Assembly (NCBI GenBank): GCA_031546825.1
Contig: JAVBJU010000002.1
Span: forward strand, 62,001-126,000
Source: Hohaiivirga sp031546825
Lineage (GTDB): Bacteria; Pseudomonadota; Alphaproteobacteria; Rhizobiales; Beijerinckiaceae
Reading direction: 5' to 3'
DNA length: 64,000 bases
In this document: in pieces, positions 1 through 9,279 of the stretch
How the letters are laid out: each line of letters starts with the position of its first letter
Position numbering within the stretch: the first letter of the stretch is position 1
Notes under the pieces: model-generated
What the model was told of the DNA's origin: nothing
Seen by the model: only the letters and a program-made list of their open reading frames with translations
The model's database searches: none
Program-made: the position numbers and the translations under genes

Positions 1-229
1 TCGGCGTGCCGAAGATAATCGCATCATATTCCGGCAGCTCATCGACGGTGGCAATGGCTCTGGTCTGTTCCTTGTAATGTTGGGCGGAAGCCACCTCGGC
101 CGGAACCAGTTCGGGAACCCGCTTGATGACCACTTCGGCCCCCGCCGCACGCACGCCTTCCGCAACAGCTTCCGCCATTTTTTCGACGTGACCCCATGAA
201 GAATAATAGAGCACCAGAACCTTGGCCAT
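1..229 (-). CDS. wrbA: NAD(P)H:quinone oxidoreductase, WrbA-type (partial, N-terminal part)
   Basis: Only the first 76 codons or so lie in the window; the gene runs off the left edge. The translation begins MAKVLVLYYSSWGHVEKMAE, the FMN phosphate-binding loop of flavodoxin-like WrbA proteins, and continues with the usual 'AEVVIKRVPELVP' and 'YDAIIFGTP' stretches. WrbA proteins are cytoplasmic FMN enzymes that reduce quinones by two electrons to avoid radical formation. The start ATG (227-229) has a GAGGA ribosome site just upstream. It is divergent from a LysR regulator that begins 116 bp away, which may control it (inference from arrangement). Confidence 0.88.
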   Translation of the reverse strand, partial: MAKVLVLYYSSWGHVEKMAEAVAEGVRAAGAEVVIKRVPELVPAEVASAQHYKEQTRAIATVDELPEYDAIIFGTP

Positions 230-345
230 ATTCCATCCTCCGCATAAAAAAACCGGGCCCGCGCACACGCGCCGGTTACCGCTGTGAGATTACTATTTCT
301 CTCATGCAATAAAAGCGGTATTCAGGAGAAAGTTTCCTTGCAAAA

Positions 346-1260
346 ATGCAAAGCGCCATGACCACACCCTCCTGGAACGACTTCAAACTTATCAAAGCCA
401 TTGCCGATGCCGGTGGCATGGCCGGGGCCGCGGCAAGCCTCAAGGTCAATCACTCCACTGTGTTTCGACAGCTTTCACAGGTGGAAAAAGCGCTTGGCGC
501 ACCGTTGTTCGAGCGCCACCGTTCCGGCTATGTCGCCACGCCCGCTGGGCAGGAAATGGCGGCTCTGGCCGAGCGCATGGAAAATGACATTCTCGGCTTC
601 ACGCGCAAACTGGCCGGGCACGAACAAACCCCATCCGGCCTGCTGCGCGTCACCACCAACGATGTCATTCTCAAGCATCTTTTGATGCCGCTCATCCCGG
701 CTTATGTGGAACGCTACCCTGCGGTGCAGCTTGAGGTATCCCAGTCGAACCAGGCGCTCAGCCTGTCGCGCCGCGATGCTGATATCGCAATCCGCGCCAC
801 CGACGACCCGCCCGAAAACCTGGTGGGACGCCGCATCGGCAACCTCAGTTGGGCGCTTTACGGCAACGCGGCGGAATTTGGAATGCGTCAGACATTTCCA
901 GACACAGAAGAACTTCTGGAACTTAACTGGATCGGGCTTGGTGAAAACCTGTCGGATTCCAAACCGGCGCGTTATCTCCACGCGACCCTCAACCCGCAAC
1001 GGGTTGTGCTGCGGCTCAATACCGTGCGCGGTCTGGCCGACGCCATCCATGCCCGTGTGGGTGTCGCGCCCCTGCCTTGCTACATGGGGGATGGCAGCCC
1101 CGATCTCGTGCGCCTGAGCAACACCATTCCCCAGCTCGAAACGAGCTTGTGGCTTCTCACCCACCCCGACCTGCGCAACGCCGCCCGCGTGCGCTCCTTT
1201 ATGGATTACATCGGAACGGAATTTGCGCGGCAGAAGAGCAGCATCGCAGGGCGGAGCTGA
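346..1260 (+). CDS. LysR-family transcriptional regulator
   Basis: A 304-residue protein with the LysR layout: an N-terminal winged helix-turn-helix (about residues 8-65, including 'AGAAASLKVNHSTVFRQLSQ' and 'LFERHRSGYVATPAG') and a periplasmic-binding-protein-like effector domain (about 95-295). Such proteins bind DNA as tetramers and respond to a small molecule. It is divergent from the wrbA-like gene, so that gene is the likely target and quinones or redox stress a plausible signal; this is inference. A second ATG at 358 is an alternative start. The only purine-rich ribosome-site candidate (AGGAG at 324-328) is rather far from the first ATG, so the exact start is uncertain. Confidence 0.85.
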   Translation: MQSAMTTPSWNDFKLIKAIADAGGMAGAAASLKVNHSTVFRQLSQVEKALGAPLFERHRSGYVATPAGQEMAALAERMENDILGFTRKLAGHEQTPSGLLRVTTNDVILKHLLMPLIPAYVERYPAVQLEVSQSNQALSLSRRDADIAIRATDDPPENLVGRRIGNLSWALYGNAAEFGMRQTFPDTEELLELNWIGLGENLSDSKPARYLHATLNPQRVVLRLNTVRGLADAIHARVGVAPLPCYMGDGSPDLVRLSNTIPQLETSLWLLTHPDLRNAARVRSFMDYIGTEFARQKSSIAGRS

Positions 1261-1269
1261 TATACCTAC

Positions 1270-2511
1270 TCAGGTCTGGCCCGGCTTGAGCTTGTAAAAA
1301 ATGTGGCGGCCGATCACATCCATGCGTTTCAAGCTCTTGGCCCAATAGGGCTTGACGTAATCGGCATGATAATGGGTCGCGCCGCCCACATCGGTCAGGT
1401 AAGTTTTACCCTCGAGAACTGAATCGGCCACGCGCTTCGCCTGGGTCCAGGATTCCGACTCGTTGGTGATGAGTGCCTTGCCTTCACAGGCGAAGGTGAA
1501 CTGGCAGGCCAAGTGCCGGTGGCGGTTCTGGTAGACTACGCCGCAAATTGTTTTGGGATAGAGGCCGCTCTTCACCCGATTGAGCACCACCTGAGCAACC
1601 GCTGCCTGCCCCTCAGGCGACTCGCTGCGGGCTTCGAAATAGACCGCTTCAGCCAGGCACTTCTTTTCGCTCTCCCAGCTGGTAGCGGCGACGAGGGCGG
1701 TATAATTTGGCGGAATGCGATCATCCACCTCACCGCTCAGGCCAAAGAACGAAACGGGTGCTGCTGCAATTTCTTCCGGCATCTCGTCGATGGGAGCCGG
1801 AGTGGCCGAAGACATGGCAACGGCTGCGGGTACGGCAGGCGTCGAGCCATCCCCCATGGCGACAGTGATGCCTGAACCGGTGGACCCGGCAGAGGTCGCG
1901 ACCAGCGATTGCGCGTAACTCGCGACAGCGTAGATCGCCTCTTCTTCGGCTTCGTCATCGTGCCTAAAAACTTCGAGGCCTCCGGGCGCGTCGTCGAGTT
2001 TGCCTTCCATGACAATGGTTGGCGGCAAGATGTATTCATCGCGCGCAAAAGTCAGGCTGCCATAGACCGAGGCATTTCTAATATCAACGGCGCGGCGGCT
2101 GAGCGAAACGGGTACCGTGCTTGCGGCATTTGCCTTCGCGGCGCGGTTCACCTCGGGAAAACTGGTATGGTCTTGCTTCAAATCGCTTTTTGGCGCTTCG
2201 AATCCGGTATCTTCCGCCTGCCCGTCGAGGGGAAGATTGGCGTTGATGATGCTGGACCGGCCAGCGAACAGCAGATTATCGGCCTCACGGCGCAAGACGA
2301 TGTCGGTTTGATCGAAGGCAACGCCTCCGGTTACTTGCGCCATATGCTCGCGCGCCAGTAACGACACACCGGTTTGCAGTGTGTTTCCGGCTTCTGCCGT
2401 CAATGAGATCAGAAGTCCGATACCCAGTGCCCAGGGCGCGGAGACCGCGCAAACCCACTTCATCCGGGACCGACGATGACGCTTACGCAACCTCACCCAA
2501 ACCCACTCCAT
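1270..2511 (-). CDS. Cell wall hydrolase, SleB-like (Hydrolase_2 domain)
   Basis: The 413-residue protein has a basic N-terminus followed by a hydrophobic segment (about residues 20-40), read as a signal anchor or signal peptide, then a long low-complexity linker and a C-terminal SleB/Hydrolase_2 domain (last ~130 residues). Family hallmarks are 'LAEAVYFEARSE', 'VVLNRV', 'ACQFTFACEG' and 'ATHYHADYVKPYWAK'. SleB-type enzymes are lytic transglycosylases acting on peptidoglycan. An open frame extends upstream to 2850, but that part overlaps another gene and looks non-coding, so I chose the ATG at 2511 (MEWVWVRLRKRHRRS); 2463 is a second possible start. Confidence 0.82.
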   Translation of the reverse strand: MEWVWVRLRKRHRRSRMKWVCAVSAPWALGIGLLISLTAEAGNTLQTGVSLLAREHMAQVTGGVAFDQTDIVLRREADNLLFAGRSSIINANLPLDGQAEDTGFEAPKSDLKQDHTSFPEVNRAAKANAASTVPVSLSRRAVDIRNASVYGSLTFARDEYILPPTIVMEGKLDDAPGGLEVFRHDDEAEEEAIYAVASYAQSLVATSAGSTGSGITVAMGDGSTPAVPAAVAMSSATPAPIDEMPEEIAAAPVSFFGLSGEVDDRIPPNYTALVAATSWESEKKCLAEAVYFEARSESPEGQAAVAQVVLNRVKSGLYPKTICGVVYQNRHRHLACQFTFACEGKALITNESESWTQAKRVADSVLEGKTYLTDVGGATHYHADYVKPYWAKSLKRMDVIGRHIFYKLKPGQT

Positions 2512-2653
2512 CAAAACGCCGACACGACACAGCGGAAAAGCCGTCTCGATCCAGAACGTCCGATTTATCGCAGGGTAAGGTTGATATGTGGTTAAGACGC
2601 ACGCAGATGATGCGCCGGTAACGATTTTGCAATTGCCCGCGCCACCGGCATGG

Positions 2654-2890
2654 TTAATTGGTGTCGCGGTATTTTTTGGCCTGCATCCACGCATAGACGG
2701 CGATAATGAACCAGAACAGCGCCCGTCCGAGGAAGCCGCCAATGGCGGCCCCGTAGAGCCCGGCCTGCCAGCCAACCCGCACTTCAGTGCCGGAGCCCGC
2801 ATAGAGGCAACCGGCCACGAAAACGAGAATGGCAAACACGCGCAGTCCAATGAACATGGTGCGGCGGCTGATGGGTTGTTCGTCCTTCAT
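2654..2890 (-). CDS. Small integral membrane protein, unknown function
   Basis: This 78-residue protein has two hydrophobic segments (about residues 13-32 and 42-67) and a charged C-terminal tail (MQAKKYRDTN). It starts 47 bp after the end of ppdK on the same strand, so it may be cotranscribed. I do not recognise a named family. The predicted topology is two transmembrane helices with both ends in the cytoplasm. That it is a real gene rather than a chance frame is supported by the membrane-like composition and the lack of a competing frame. Confidence 0.6.
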   Translation of the reverse strand: MKDEQPISRRTMFIGLRVFAILVFVAGCLYAGSGTEVRVGWQAGLYGAAIGGFLGRALFWFIIAVYAWMQAKKYRDTN

Positions 2891-2937
2891 GCCACCGTCC
2901 TACCCAAGTTGGCGCGCGCTGTCCACAACAGCGATTG

Positions 2938-5616
2938 TTACGCCAGGCTGGCCGCCTTAACGCCGAGCGCCGCCTGCGCCGCCGCAAGCCGGGCAATCGG
3001 CACCCGATAGGGCGAGCATGAGACGTAAGCCAAACCCGCTTTATGAAAGAAGCGGATGGATGCTGGATCACCACCGTGTTCGCCACACACGCCGAGCTTG
3101 ATATCGGGCCGTGTCTTTCTGCCCTTGTCCACGGCCATCTGCACGAGTTGGCCAACACCGGCACAATCAAGCGACACGAAGGGATCGGTCGGCAGAATAC
3201 CTTCATTAGTGTAGCGCCCGAGGAAGGTTGCAGCATCGTCGCGCGAGATGCCGAGTGTCGTTTGCGTCAGGTCGTTGGTGCCAAACGAGAAGAACGCGGC
3301 GGAGCGGGCGATTTCGTCGGCCAGGAGCGCGGCGCGTGGCAACTCGATCATGGTGCCCACCTGATAGGTAAGCTTCTCGCCAGTTTCCCTCTCCACCGCA
3401 ACCGCCATGCCATCAATATGGCGCTTGACCAGTTCAAACTCGGCAAGCCCCATCACCAGCGGCACCATCACCTCGGCCTGCACCGGCTTGCCCGTTTTGC
3501 GGGCTGCCGCAATGGCCGCCTCAAAAATGGCACGCGCCTGCATCTCGGCAATCTCCGGATAGGCCACGGCCAACCGACAGCCACGGAAGCCGAGCATCGG
3601 GTTGAACTCATGCAGCTCATTGGCACGCTGGCGCAGTTTCTCCGCAGAGACGCCCATCGCTTCTGCCACTTCGGCGACATCTTTGTCGCTATGGGGCAGA
3701 AACTCGTGGAGCGGCGGGTCAAGCAGACGGATTGTCACCGGCAGCCCACTCATGATCTCAAACAACGCGGTAAAATCATCGCGTTGATAGGGCAGCAGCT
3801 TGGCAAGCGCGCGCCGGCGGCCTGCCGCGTCATCGGCCAAAATCATCTCACGCACGGCAACGATACGCTCTTCATTGAAGAACATATGCTCGGTACGGCA
3901 CAGGCCGATGCCCTCGGCACCAAAGCCGCGCGCGGCGCGGGCATCCAGCGGGGTTTCGGCATTGGCGCGCACTTTCATGGTGCGTACCGCATCGGCCCAT
4001 TGCATGAGCGTGGCGAACTCCCCGGACAATTCCGGCTCGACCATTTTCACGTGGCCGCGCAGAACGTGCCCGGTGCTGCCGTCAATGGTGATGGTCTCGC
4101 CGCGCTTCAGCGTCACATCACCAACCGACAGTGTGCCCGCCCGGTAATCAACCCGGATAGCCCCCGCCCCCGAGACGCAGGGCTTACCCATGCCGCGCGC
4201 CACAACAGCGGCGTGCGAAGTCATGCCGCCGCGCGTGGTCAAAATGCCTTCGGCGGCGTGCATCCCGTGGATATCATCGGGCGAGGTTTCGATCCGCACC
4301 AGAATGCATGGTTTGCCCGCCTTCCGCGCGGCTTCGGCTTCTTCCGAGTTGAAGGCAATGGCACCGCAGGCGGCACCGGGTGAGGCTGGCAGACCTGTGG
4401 CCAGCACCACACGTTCGGCTTTCGGGTCGATGGTCGGGTGCAGGAGTTGATCAAGCGAAATCGGGTCGATGCGCAGGATGGCGTCCTGTTGCGAAATCAA
4501 ACCTTCCGCCACCATTTCAACGGCGATGCGTAGGGCCGCTTTGGCGGTGCGCTTGCCATTGCGGGTTTGAAGCATCCACAGCTTGCCATTCTCGACGGTA
4601 AACTCGAGATCCTGCATGTCGCGGTAATGCTTTTCGAGCTTGGTATAGATGCGCACGAGTTCTGCGTAAGCCTCGGGCAGCGCACCTTCCATCGACGGCC
4701 TGTCGGAGCCGGAGGCGATGCGCGCCACTTCGGTAATATCCTGCGGCGTGCGAATACCGGCGACAACATCCTCGCCCTGGGCGTTGATGAGAAACTCGCC
4801 GTAAAACGCCTTCTCGCCCGTTGAGGGGTTGCGAGTAAAAGCAACACCGGTCGCGGACGTTTCGCCCATATTGCCAAACACCATTGCCTGCACATTGACG
4901 GCTGTGCCCCAATCGGCGGGGATATCGTTGAGCTCGCGGTATTTAATGGCGCGCGGCGTCATCCAGGAACTGAACACGGCACCGATCGCGCCCCACAACT
5001 GCTCATGCGGGTCCTGCGGGAACGGACGCCCCAGTTCCTTCTGAACAATGGCCTTGTAGCGGACGATCAACCCCTCAAAATCCGCGGCCTCGAGGTCGGT
5101 GTCGAGTTCACAGCCCTTGCGGTCCTTGAGATTGTCGAGTTCTTCCTCGAAGTGGCCGAGATCAACGCCGAGCACCACATCGGAATACATGCCGATGAAA
5201 CGGCGGTAGCTGTCGAAGGCAAAGCGGCGATTGCCGGTGCCGTTGGCAAGGGCTTCAACCGTTTCATCATTGAGGCCAAGATTGAGCACGGTATCCATCA
5301 TGCCGGGCATCGAGGCGCGCGCCCCGGAGCGAACGGAAACCAGAAGCGGATTGGCCGCATCCCCGAAGCGCCGCCCGGTCAGCGCCGCCATCGCGGCAAG
5401 AGAGGCTTCGACCTGTGCTTTGAGATCAGCGGGATAGCTCTGGCCATGGCCATAAAAATAGGTACAGACCGCGGTAGAGATGGTGAAGCCGGGTGGCACC
5501 GGCAAGCCTAAATTCGACATTTCCGCCAGATTGGCCCCTTTGCCGCCCAGCAGATTGCGCATTTCGGCGGTTCCTTCAGCCTTACCGTCACCGAAGGTGT
5601 AAACCCATTTCGTCAT
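2938..5616 (-). CDS. ppdK: Pyruvate, phosphate dikinase
   Basis: An 892-residue enzyme, the normal length for PPDK, which interconverts pyruvate + ATP + Pi and phosphoenolpyruvate + AMP + PPi. The N-terminal nucleotide-binding domain opens with 'GGKGANLAEMSNLGLPVPPG'. The swivelling phosphohistidine domain has the catalytic motif 'GGMTSHAAVVARGMGKPCV' (residues ~465-483), and the C-terminal PEP/pyruvate TIM barrel carries 'GVCGEHGGDP' with its conserved Cys near the end. In Hyphomicrobiales it usually works in gluconeogenesis and PEP balance. It lies downstream of glyS on the same strand, with a terminator between them, so it is probably transcribed on its own. Confidence 0.97.
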   Translation of the reverse strand: MTKWVYTFGDGKAEGTAEMRNLLGGKGANLAEMSNLGLPVPPGFTISTAVCTYFYGHGQSYPADLKAQVEASLAAMAALTGRRFGDAANPLLVSVRSGARASMPGMMDTVLNLGLNDETVEALANGTGNRRFAFDSYRRFIGMYSDVVLGVDLGHFEEELDNLKDRKGCELDTDLEAADFEGLIVRYKAIVQKELGRPFPQDPHEQLWGAIGAVFSSWMTPRAIKYRELNDIPADWGTAVNVQAMVFGNMGETSATGVAFTRNPSTGEKAFYGEFLINAQGEDVVAGIRTPQDITEVARIASGSDRPSMEGALPEAYAELVRIYTKLEKHYRDMQDLEFTVENGKLWMLQTRNGKRTAKAALRIAVEMVAEGLISQQDAILRIDPISLDQLLHPTIDPKAERVVLATGLPASPGAACGAIAFNSEEAEAARKAGKPCILVRIETSPDDIHGMHAAEGILTTRGGMTSHAAVVARGMGKPCVSGAGAIRVDYRAGTLSVGDVTLKRGETITIDGSTGHVLRGHVKMVEPELSGEFATLMQWADAVRTMKVRANAETPLDARAARGFGAEGIGLCRTEHMFFNEERIVAVREMILADDAAGRRRALAKLLPYQRDDFTALFEIMSGLPVTIRLLDPPLHEFLPHSDKDVAEVAEAMGVSAEKLRQRANELHEFNPMLGFRGCRLAVAYPEIAEMQARAIFEAAIAAARKTGKPVQAEVMVPLVMGLAEFELVKRHIDGMAVAVERETGEKLTYQVGTMIELPRAALLADEIARSAAFFSFGTNDLTQTTLGISRDDAATFLGRYTNEGILPTDPFVSLDCAGVGQLVQMAVDKGRKTRPDIKLGVCGEHGGDPASIRFFHKAGLAYVSCSPYRVPIARLAAAQAALGVKAASLA

Positions 5617-5903
5617 GATCGATCCCTATCTCGCCACATCACCAGCATGCGCTGTTGCCGCCCTCTTTTAAGCGCAAGCATCCTGAGCAAAAGCTGAACG
5701 GCACTATCTCGATCAGTTTTACCGGATAATTGCGAATAGGAGCAAGCAAGTTCAGATATATGGAAGCAACTCGTTATCCGGCAAGAAATATATCAGAATA
5801 AAAAATCTCAGAAATATCACGAGCGCCATCGACACGCCGAATTTTATACTTTGGTCTGATGCGAAACAATGACGCGTTTTTAAAACGACCTGTGGCGGGG
5901 GAA

Positions 5904-5936
5904 CAAAAAAATGCCCGCGGATCGCTCCACGGGCAT
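5904..5936 (-). terminator. Rho-independent terminator after glyS
   Basis: On the minus strand an 11-bp stem (5911-5936, one G-T pair) closed by a GCGA tetraloop is followed directly by seven T (5904-5910). It lies 37 bp past the glyS stop codon. The rest of the 5617-5972 gap, which must also hold the ppdK promoter, shows no gene that I can support. Confidence 0.85.
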
Positions 5937-5972
5937 CTGGTTTTAAATACCTGATTTATTGCGTTGCGGGCT

Positions 5973-8057
5973 TTATCCCTCGATGCGAGAGAAATCCGCC
6001 ACCGTGCGCGTTGCTGCGCGGATGGCGTTGAGCAGGCATAGGCGATTTTCACGCAATTTCGGCTCGTCGGCGTTAACGGTGACTTTCTCAAAAAAATCAT
6101 CGACCGGCTGCCGCAATTGCGACAGGGCGCGCATGGCACCCTCAAAATCTTCTTTGGCAACGGCGTCCGCCGCTTGCTTGCCAGCGTGCTCCAGCGCCGT
6201 AGCCAGCGCCTTTTCCTCACCACTCGACAGCAGAGCGGCATTAACCGCACCGTCGTAGCTGCGACCGTCCTTCTTTTCCTCAATGCGCAGAATGTTGGCC
6301 GCGCGGCGCGCACCCGCCAGAAGGTTCTTGCCGTCATCGGTGTCAAGGAAGCGCCCGAGCGCCTCGATCCGGCGCACGACCATCAGCAGATCATCCTGAC
6401 CCGGCAGGGCAAAGACGGCGTCGATAAGGTCATGCCGCGCGCCCTGGTCGCGCATATAAACCTTGAGGCGATCAGCGAAAAACGCCAGGAGATCCTTGGC
6501 CGCTTCCCCATTGCCGGCAAGCTTGCTTTGAGCCTTGCCAAAAGTGGCGACGAGCGGCAGGCGGATGCCGTTGTCGACAAGCAGGCGAATGACACCGAGC
6601 GCGGCGCGGCGCAGGGCATAGGGGTCTTTCGAACCGGTCGGCTTTTCGTCGATGGCCCAGAAGCCGGTGAGCGTATCAATCTTGTCGGCCAGCGCCACTG
6701 CGATGGAAACCGGATCAGTCGGCACGCGGTCGGAGGGGCCAAGCGGCTTGTAGTGCTCTTCCGCCGCAGCGGCGACAGAGGCATGTTCACCCTGGCGGGC
6801 AGCATAATAGCGGCCCATCAACCCCTGTAATTCCGGGAACTCGCCGACCATGCCGGTCACGAGGTCCGCCTTCGCCAGCTTTGCCGCACGCGTCACCAGC
6901 GCAACATCTGCCTTGACTGCGGGCGCAAGCGCCTCGGCCAGCGCCTGGAAGCGGGCAACACGCGCGCTCTGGGTGCCAAGTTTTTCGTGGAAGACGATAT
7001 GGTCGAGCTTCGGCAGGCGTTCTTCGAGCTTCGTCTTATTGTCGTTGTCCCAGAAGAACTTGGCATCCGACAGACGCGCCTTGATGACGCGCTCATTGCC
7101 ATTAATCACCACCGCACCGCCATCGGACGGCTCAATGTTTGAGGTGAGCAGGAACTTATTGGCGAGCTTGCCGTCCTTACCCAGCACAAAACACTTCTGG
7201 TTGGCGCGGATGGTGGTGCGCACCACTTCCGGCGGGATATCGAGAAAGGCTTCGTCAAACGACCCCATCAGAACGCGCGGATATTCCACAAGGCCGGAGA
7301 CCTCGTCCAGCAACCCCTCGTCCTCAATCAGCTCAAGCCCCTGCGCGAAAGCAAGGTCTTTGGCGTCATGCAGGATGATGGCTTTGCGCCGGTCGGCGTC
7401 GAGCACGACCTTCGCCTTTTCAAGCGCCTGCGCGTAATCCTCGAAGCGCCGAACCTTGATCTCGGCTGGGGCCATAAAGCGGTGACCGCGCGTGATATTG
7501 CCGCTGGTGATGCCGCCAATTTCAAACGGCACAATCTCGGTGTCTTCGGTCTCGGGGCCGAAGGTGCAGACGATGGATTGCAGAGGACGCACCCAGCGCA
7601 CTGCGCCCGGCTGCGCCGAGGCCGCACCCCAGCGCATGGATTTCGGCCACGGGAAATCACGAATGATCTGCGGCAGGATTTCGGACAGAACGTCGAGCGT
7701 GGCGCGGCCCGCCTTCTCGATGATGGCCACATAAAACTCACCCTTTTTGGGGTCGCTCTCGATGGTAGCCTGATCAAGCGAGGCGAGGCCCGCCGCTTTC
7801 AGGAAGCCCTGAACTGCGGCATCCGGCGCGCCTACGCGCGGCCCCTTGCGCTCTTCCTTGATATCCTGCCCTTTCACCGGCAAGCCAACGATATGGAGCG
7901 TCAGGCGGCGCGGCGTCGAATAGGCCTTGGCACCCTCATAGAGAAAGCCGCGCTCAACCAGCGCATCGGTGACGAGCTTTTTGAGGTCTTCGGCGGCTCG
8001 ACGCTGCATGCGGGCCGGAATTTCCTCGGAAAAGAGTTCAAGCAGAAGATCGGACAT
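5973..8057 (-). CDS. glyS: Glycine--tRNA ligase, beta subunit
   Basis: A 694-residue beta chain of the alpha2-beta2 bacterial glycyl-tRNA synthetase, which attaches glycine to tRNA-Gly in the cytoplasm. It starts MSDLLLELFSEEIPARMQ, the typical first strand of the family, and contains 'KSMRW' and 'GLVEYP', ending in an anticodon-binding region. It follows glyQ after 49 bp, matching the conserved glyQ-glyS operon order, and ends in a strong hairpin terminator. No frameshift or missing segment is visible. Confidence 0.97.
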   Translation of the reverse strand: MSDLLLELFSEEIPARMQRRAAEDLKKLVTDALVERGFLYEGAKAYSTPRRLTLHIVGLPVKGQDIKEERKGPRVGAPDAAVQGFLKAAGLASLDQATIESDPKKGEFYVAIIEKAGRATLDVLSEILPQIIRDFPWPKSMRWGAASAQPGAVRWVRPLQSIVCTFGPETEDTEIVPFEIGGITSGNITRGHRFMAPAEIKVRRFEDYAQALEKAKVVLDADRRKAIILHDAKDLAFAQGLELIEDEGLLDEVSGLVEYPRVLMGSFDEAFLDIPPEVVRTTIRANQKCFVLGKDGKLANKFLLTSNIEPSDGGAVVINGNERVIKARLSDAKFFWDNDNKTKLEERLPKLDHIVFHEKLGTQSARVARFQALAEALAPAVKADVALVTRAAKLAKADLVTGMVGEFPELQGLMGRYYAARQGEHASVAAAAEEHYKPLGPSDRVPTDPVSIAVALADKIDTLTGFWAIDEKPTGSKDPYALRRAALGVIRLLVDNGIRLPLVATFGKAQSKLAGNGEAAKDLLAFFADRLKVYMRDQGARHDLIDAVFALPGQDDLLMVVRRIEALGRFLDTDDGKNLLAGARRAANILRIEEKKDGRSYDGAVNAALLSSGEEKALATALEHAGKQAADAVAKEDFEGAMRALSQLRQPVDDFFEKVTVNADEPKLRENRLCLLNAIRAATRTVADFSRIEG

Positions 8058-8106
8058 CGGTCATACTCGCAGGGCCCTTCACGGGCCAAAGGAAAGCAGA
8101 AAGGGC

Positions 8107-9033
8107 TTAAGCGGCACGTCCGCCTTCGGTCTTGAGCCAGGCGGCACCACAGGCTTTTGCCAGTTCGCGAACCCGTAAGATGTAGCTCTGGCGCTCCGTC
8201 ACCGAGATGACGCCACGGGCATCCAGAAGATTGAACAGATGGCTCGCCTTGAGGCACTGATCATAAGCCGGGAGCGCCATCAGGTGACGCTCTTCGCGCT
8301 CACCATCGGCCAGGTATTTCTGGCAGGCAGCTTCGGCATCGCGGAAGTGGCGAAACAGCATTTCGGTATCGGCATACTCGAAATTGTGCCGCGAATATTC
8401 CTGCTCGGCCTGTAAGAACACTTCCCCGTAAGTGACCTTCTCCGCGCCTTCGCGGCCATTGAAGTTGAGGTCATAAACCGAGTTCACACCCTGCAGATAC
8501 ATGGCAAGGCGCTCGAGCCCATAGGTCAGTTCACCGGCAACCGGCGCGCATTCAACACCTGCCACCTGCTGGAAATAGGTGAACTGCGACACTTCCATGC
8601 CATCGCACCAGCATTCCCAGCCGAGACCCCAGGCGCCCAACGTCGGGCTTTCCCAGTCGTCTTCAACGAAGCGGATATCGTGCAGGAGCGGGTCGATACC
8701 GATGGCGCGCAATGACGCCAGATAAAGCTCCTGCAAGTTCGGTGGGTTGGGCTTCAGGATGACCTGATATTGGTAATAATGCTGCAGGCGGTTGGGGTTC
8801 TCGCCATAGCGCCCATCGGTCGGTCGGCGCGACGGCTGCACATAGGCGGCATTCCACGGGCGCGGCCCAAGCGCGCGCAATGTGGTTGCCGGGTGAAAGG
8901 TGCCCGCGCCCACTTCCATGTCGTAAGGCTGAAGGATCACGCAACCCTTCTCCGCCCAGAACCGCTGGAGTGTCAGGATCAGCCCCTGAAAGGACTGCTT
9001 CGGATTCATATAAGCGGGTTCGCCAGTCATCAT
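8107..9033 (-). CDS. glyQ: Glycine--tRNA ligase, alpha subunit
   Basis: A 308-residue catalytic alpha subunit of glycyl-tRNA synthetase. Class II features are visible: 'RFWAEKGCVILQPYDMEVGAGTFHP' (too long to be chance; cut here at residues ~24-48), 'RPTDGRYGENPNRLQHYYQ' and 'GWECWCDGMEV'. The preferred start is either the first Met or MNPKQSF eight codons later. It precedes glyS with a 49-bp gap. Its promoter should lie in 9034-9276, the divergent gap shared with the restriction-modification gene. Confidence 0.96.
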   Translation of the reverse strand: MMTGEPAYMNPKQSFQGLILTLQRFWAEKGCVILQPYDMEVGAGTFHPATTLRALGPRPWNAAYVQPSRRPTDGRYGENPNRLQHYYQYQVILKPNPPNLQELYLASLRAIGIDPLLHDIRFVEDDWESPTLGAWGLGWECWCDGMEVSQFTYFQQVAGVECAPVAGELTYGLERLAMYLQGVNSVYDLNFNGREGAEKVTYGEVFLQAEQEYSRHNFEYADTEMLFRHFRDAEAACQKYLADGEREERHLMALPAYDQCLKASHLFNLLDARGVISVTERQSYILRVRELAKACGAAWLKTEGGRAA

Positions 9034-9251
9034 GCACCTGTAACGCCGGCGCGATTGCCGGAAACGAATTTGCTTTTAGAGCGAGAAGGTTGATGTTTTC
9101 TTGAAGGGACACGCGGAGGGTGTCAAGCAGGAAGGCGACAGCTATTTGACGGGCGCTGTTTTGCCTAACGCACGAAAGTCATCATGTAGATACTTTTTTG
9201 GGAATTACCACGTACGAAGGGTTTCTTAGCTTCTCTTAATCGTTCATGGTG

Positions 9252-9279
9252 TCCCGACCAAAATCGGGGATATAGCGTG
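9252..9279 (+). promoter_or_regulatory. Hairpin covering the ribosome site of the R-M gene
   Basis: A short inverted repeat (CCCGA at 9253-9257, TCGGG at 9264-9268) sits just before the GTG start at 9277. The purine run GGGGA (9266-9270), the only plausible ribosome site for this start, forms the 3' arm. Folding would hide the site and dampen translation of the restriction enzyme. The function is inferred from position only; the stem is short. Confidence 0.35.

Noticed and set aside
475..1164. Long minus-strand open frame (229 codons) opposite the LysR gene
   Set aside because: It is the antisense shadow of a clear LysR coding sequence and has no family features.
3043..4383. 446-codon plus-strand frame inside ppdK
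   Set aside because: High-GC antisense frame; composition rich in His/Arg/Gly with no domain, while ppdK on the other strand is certain.
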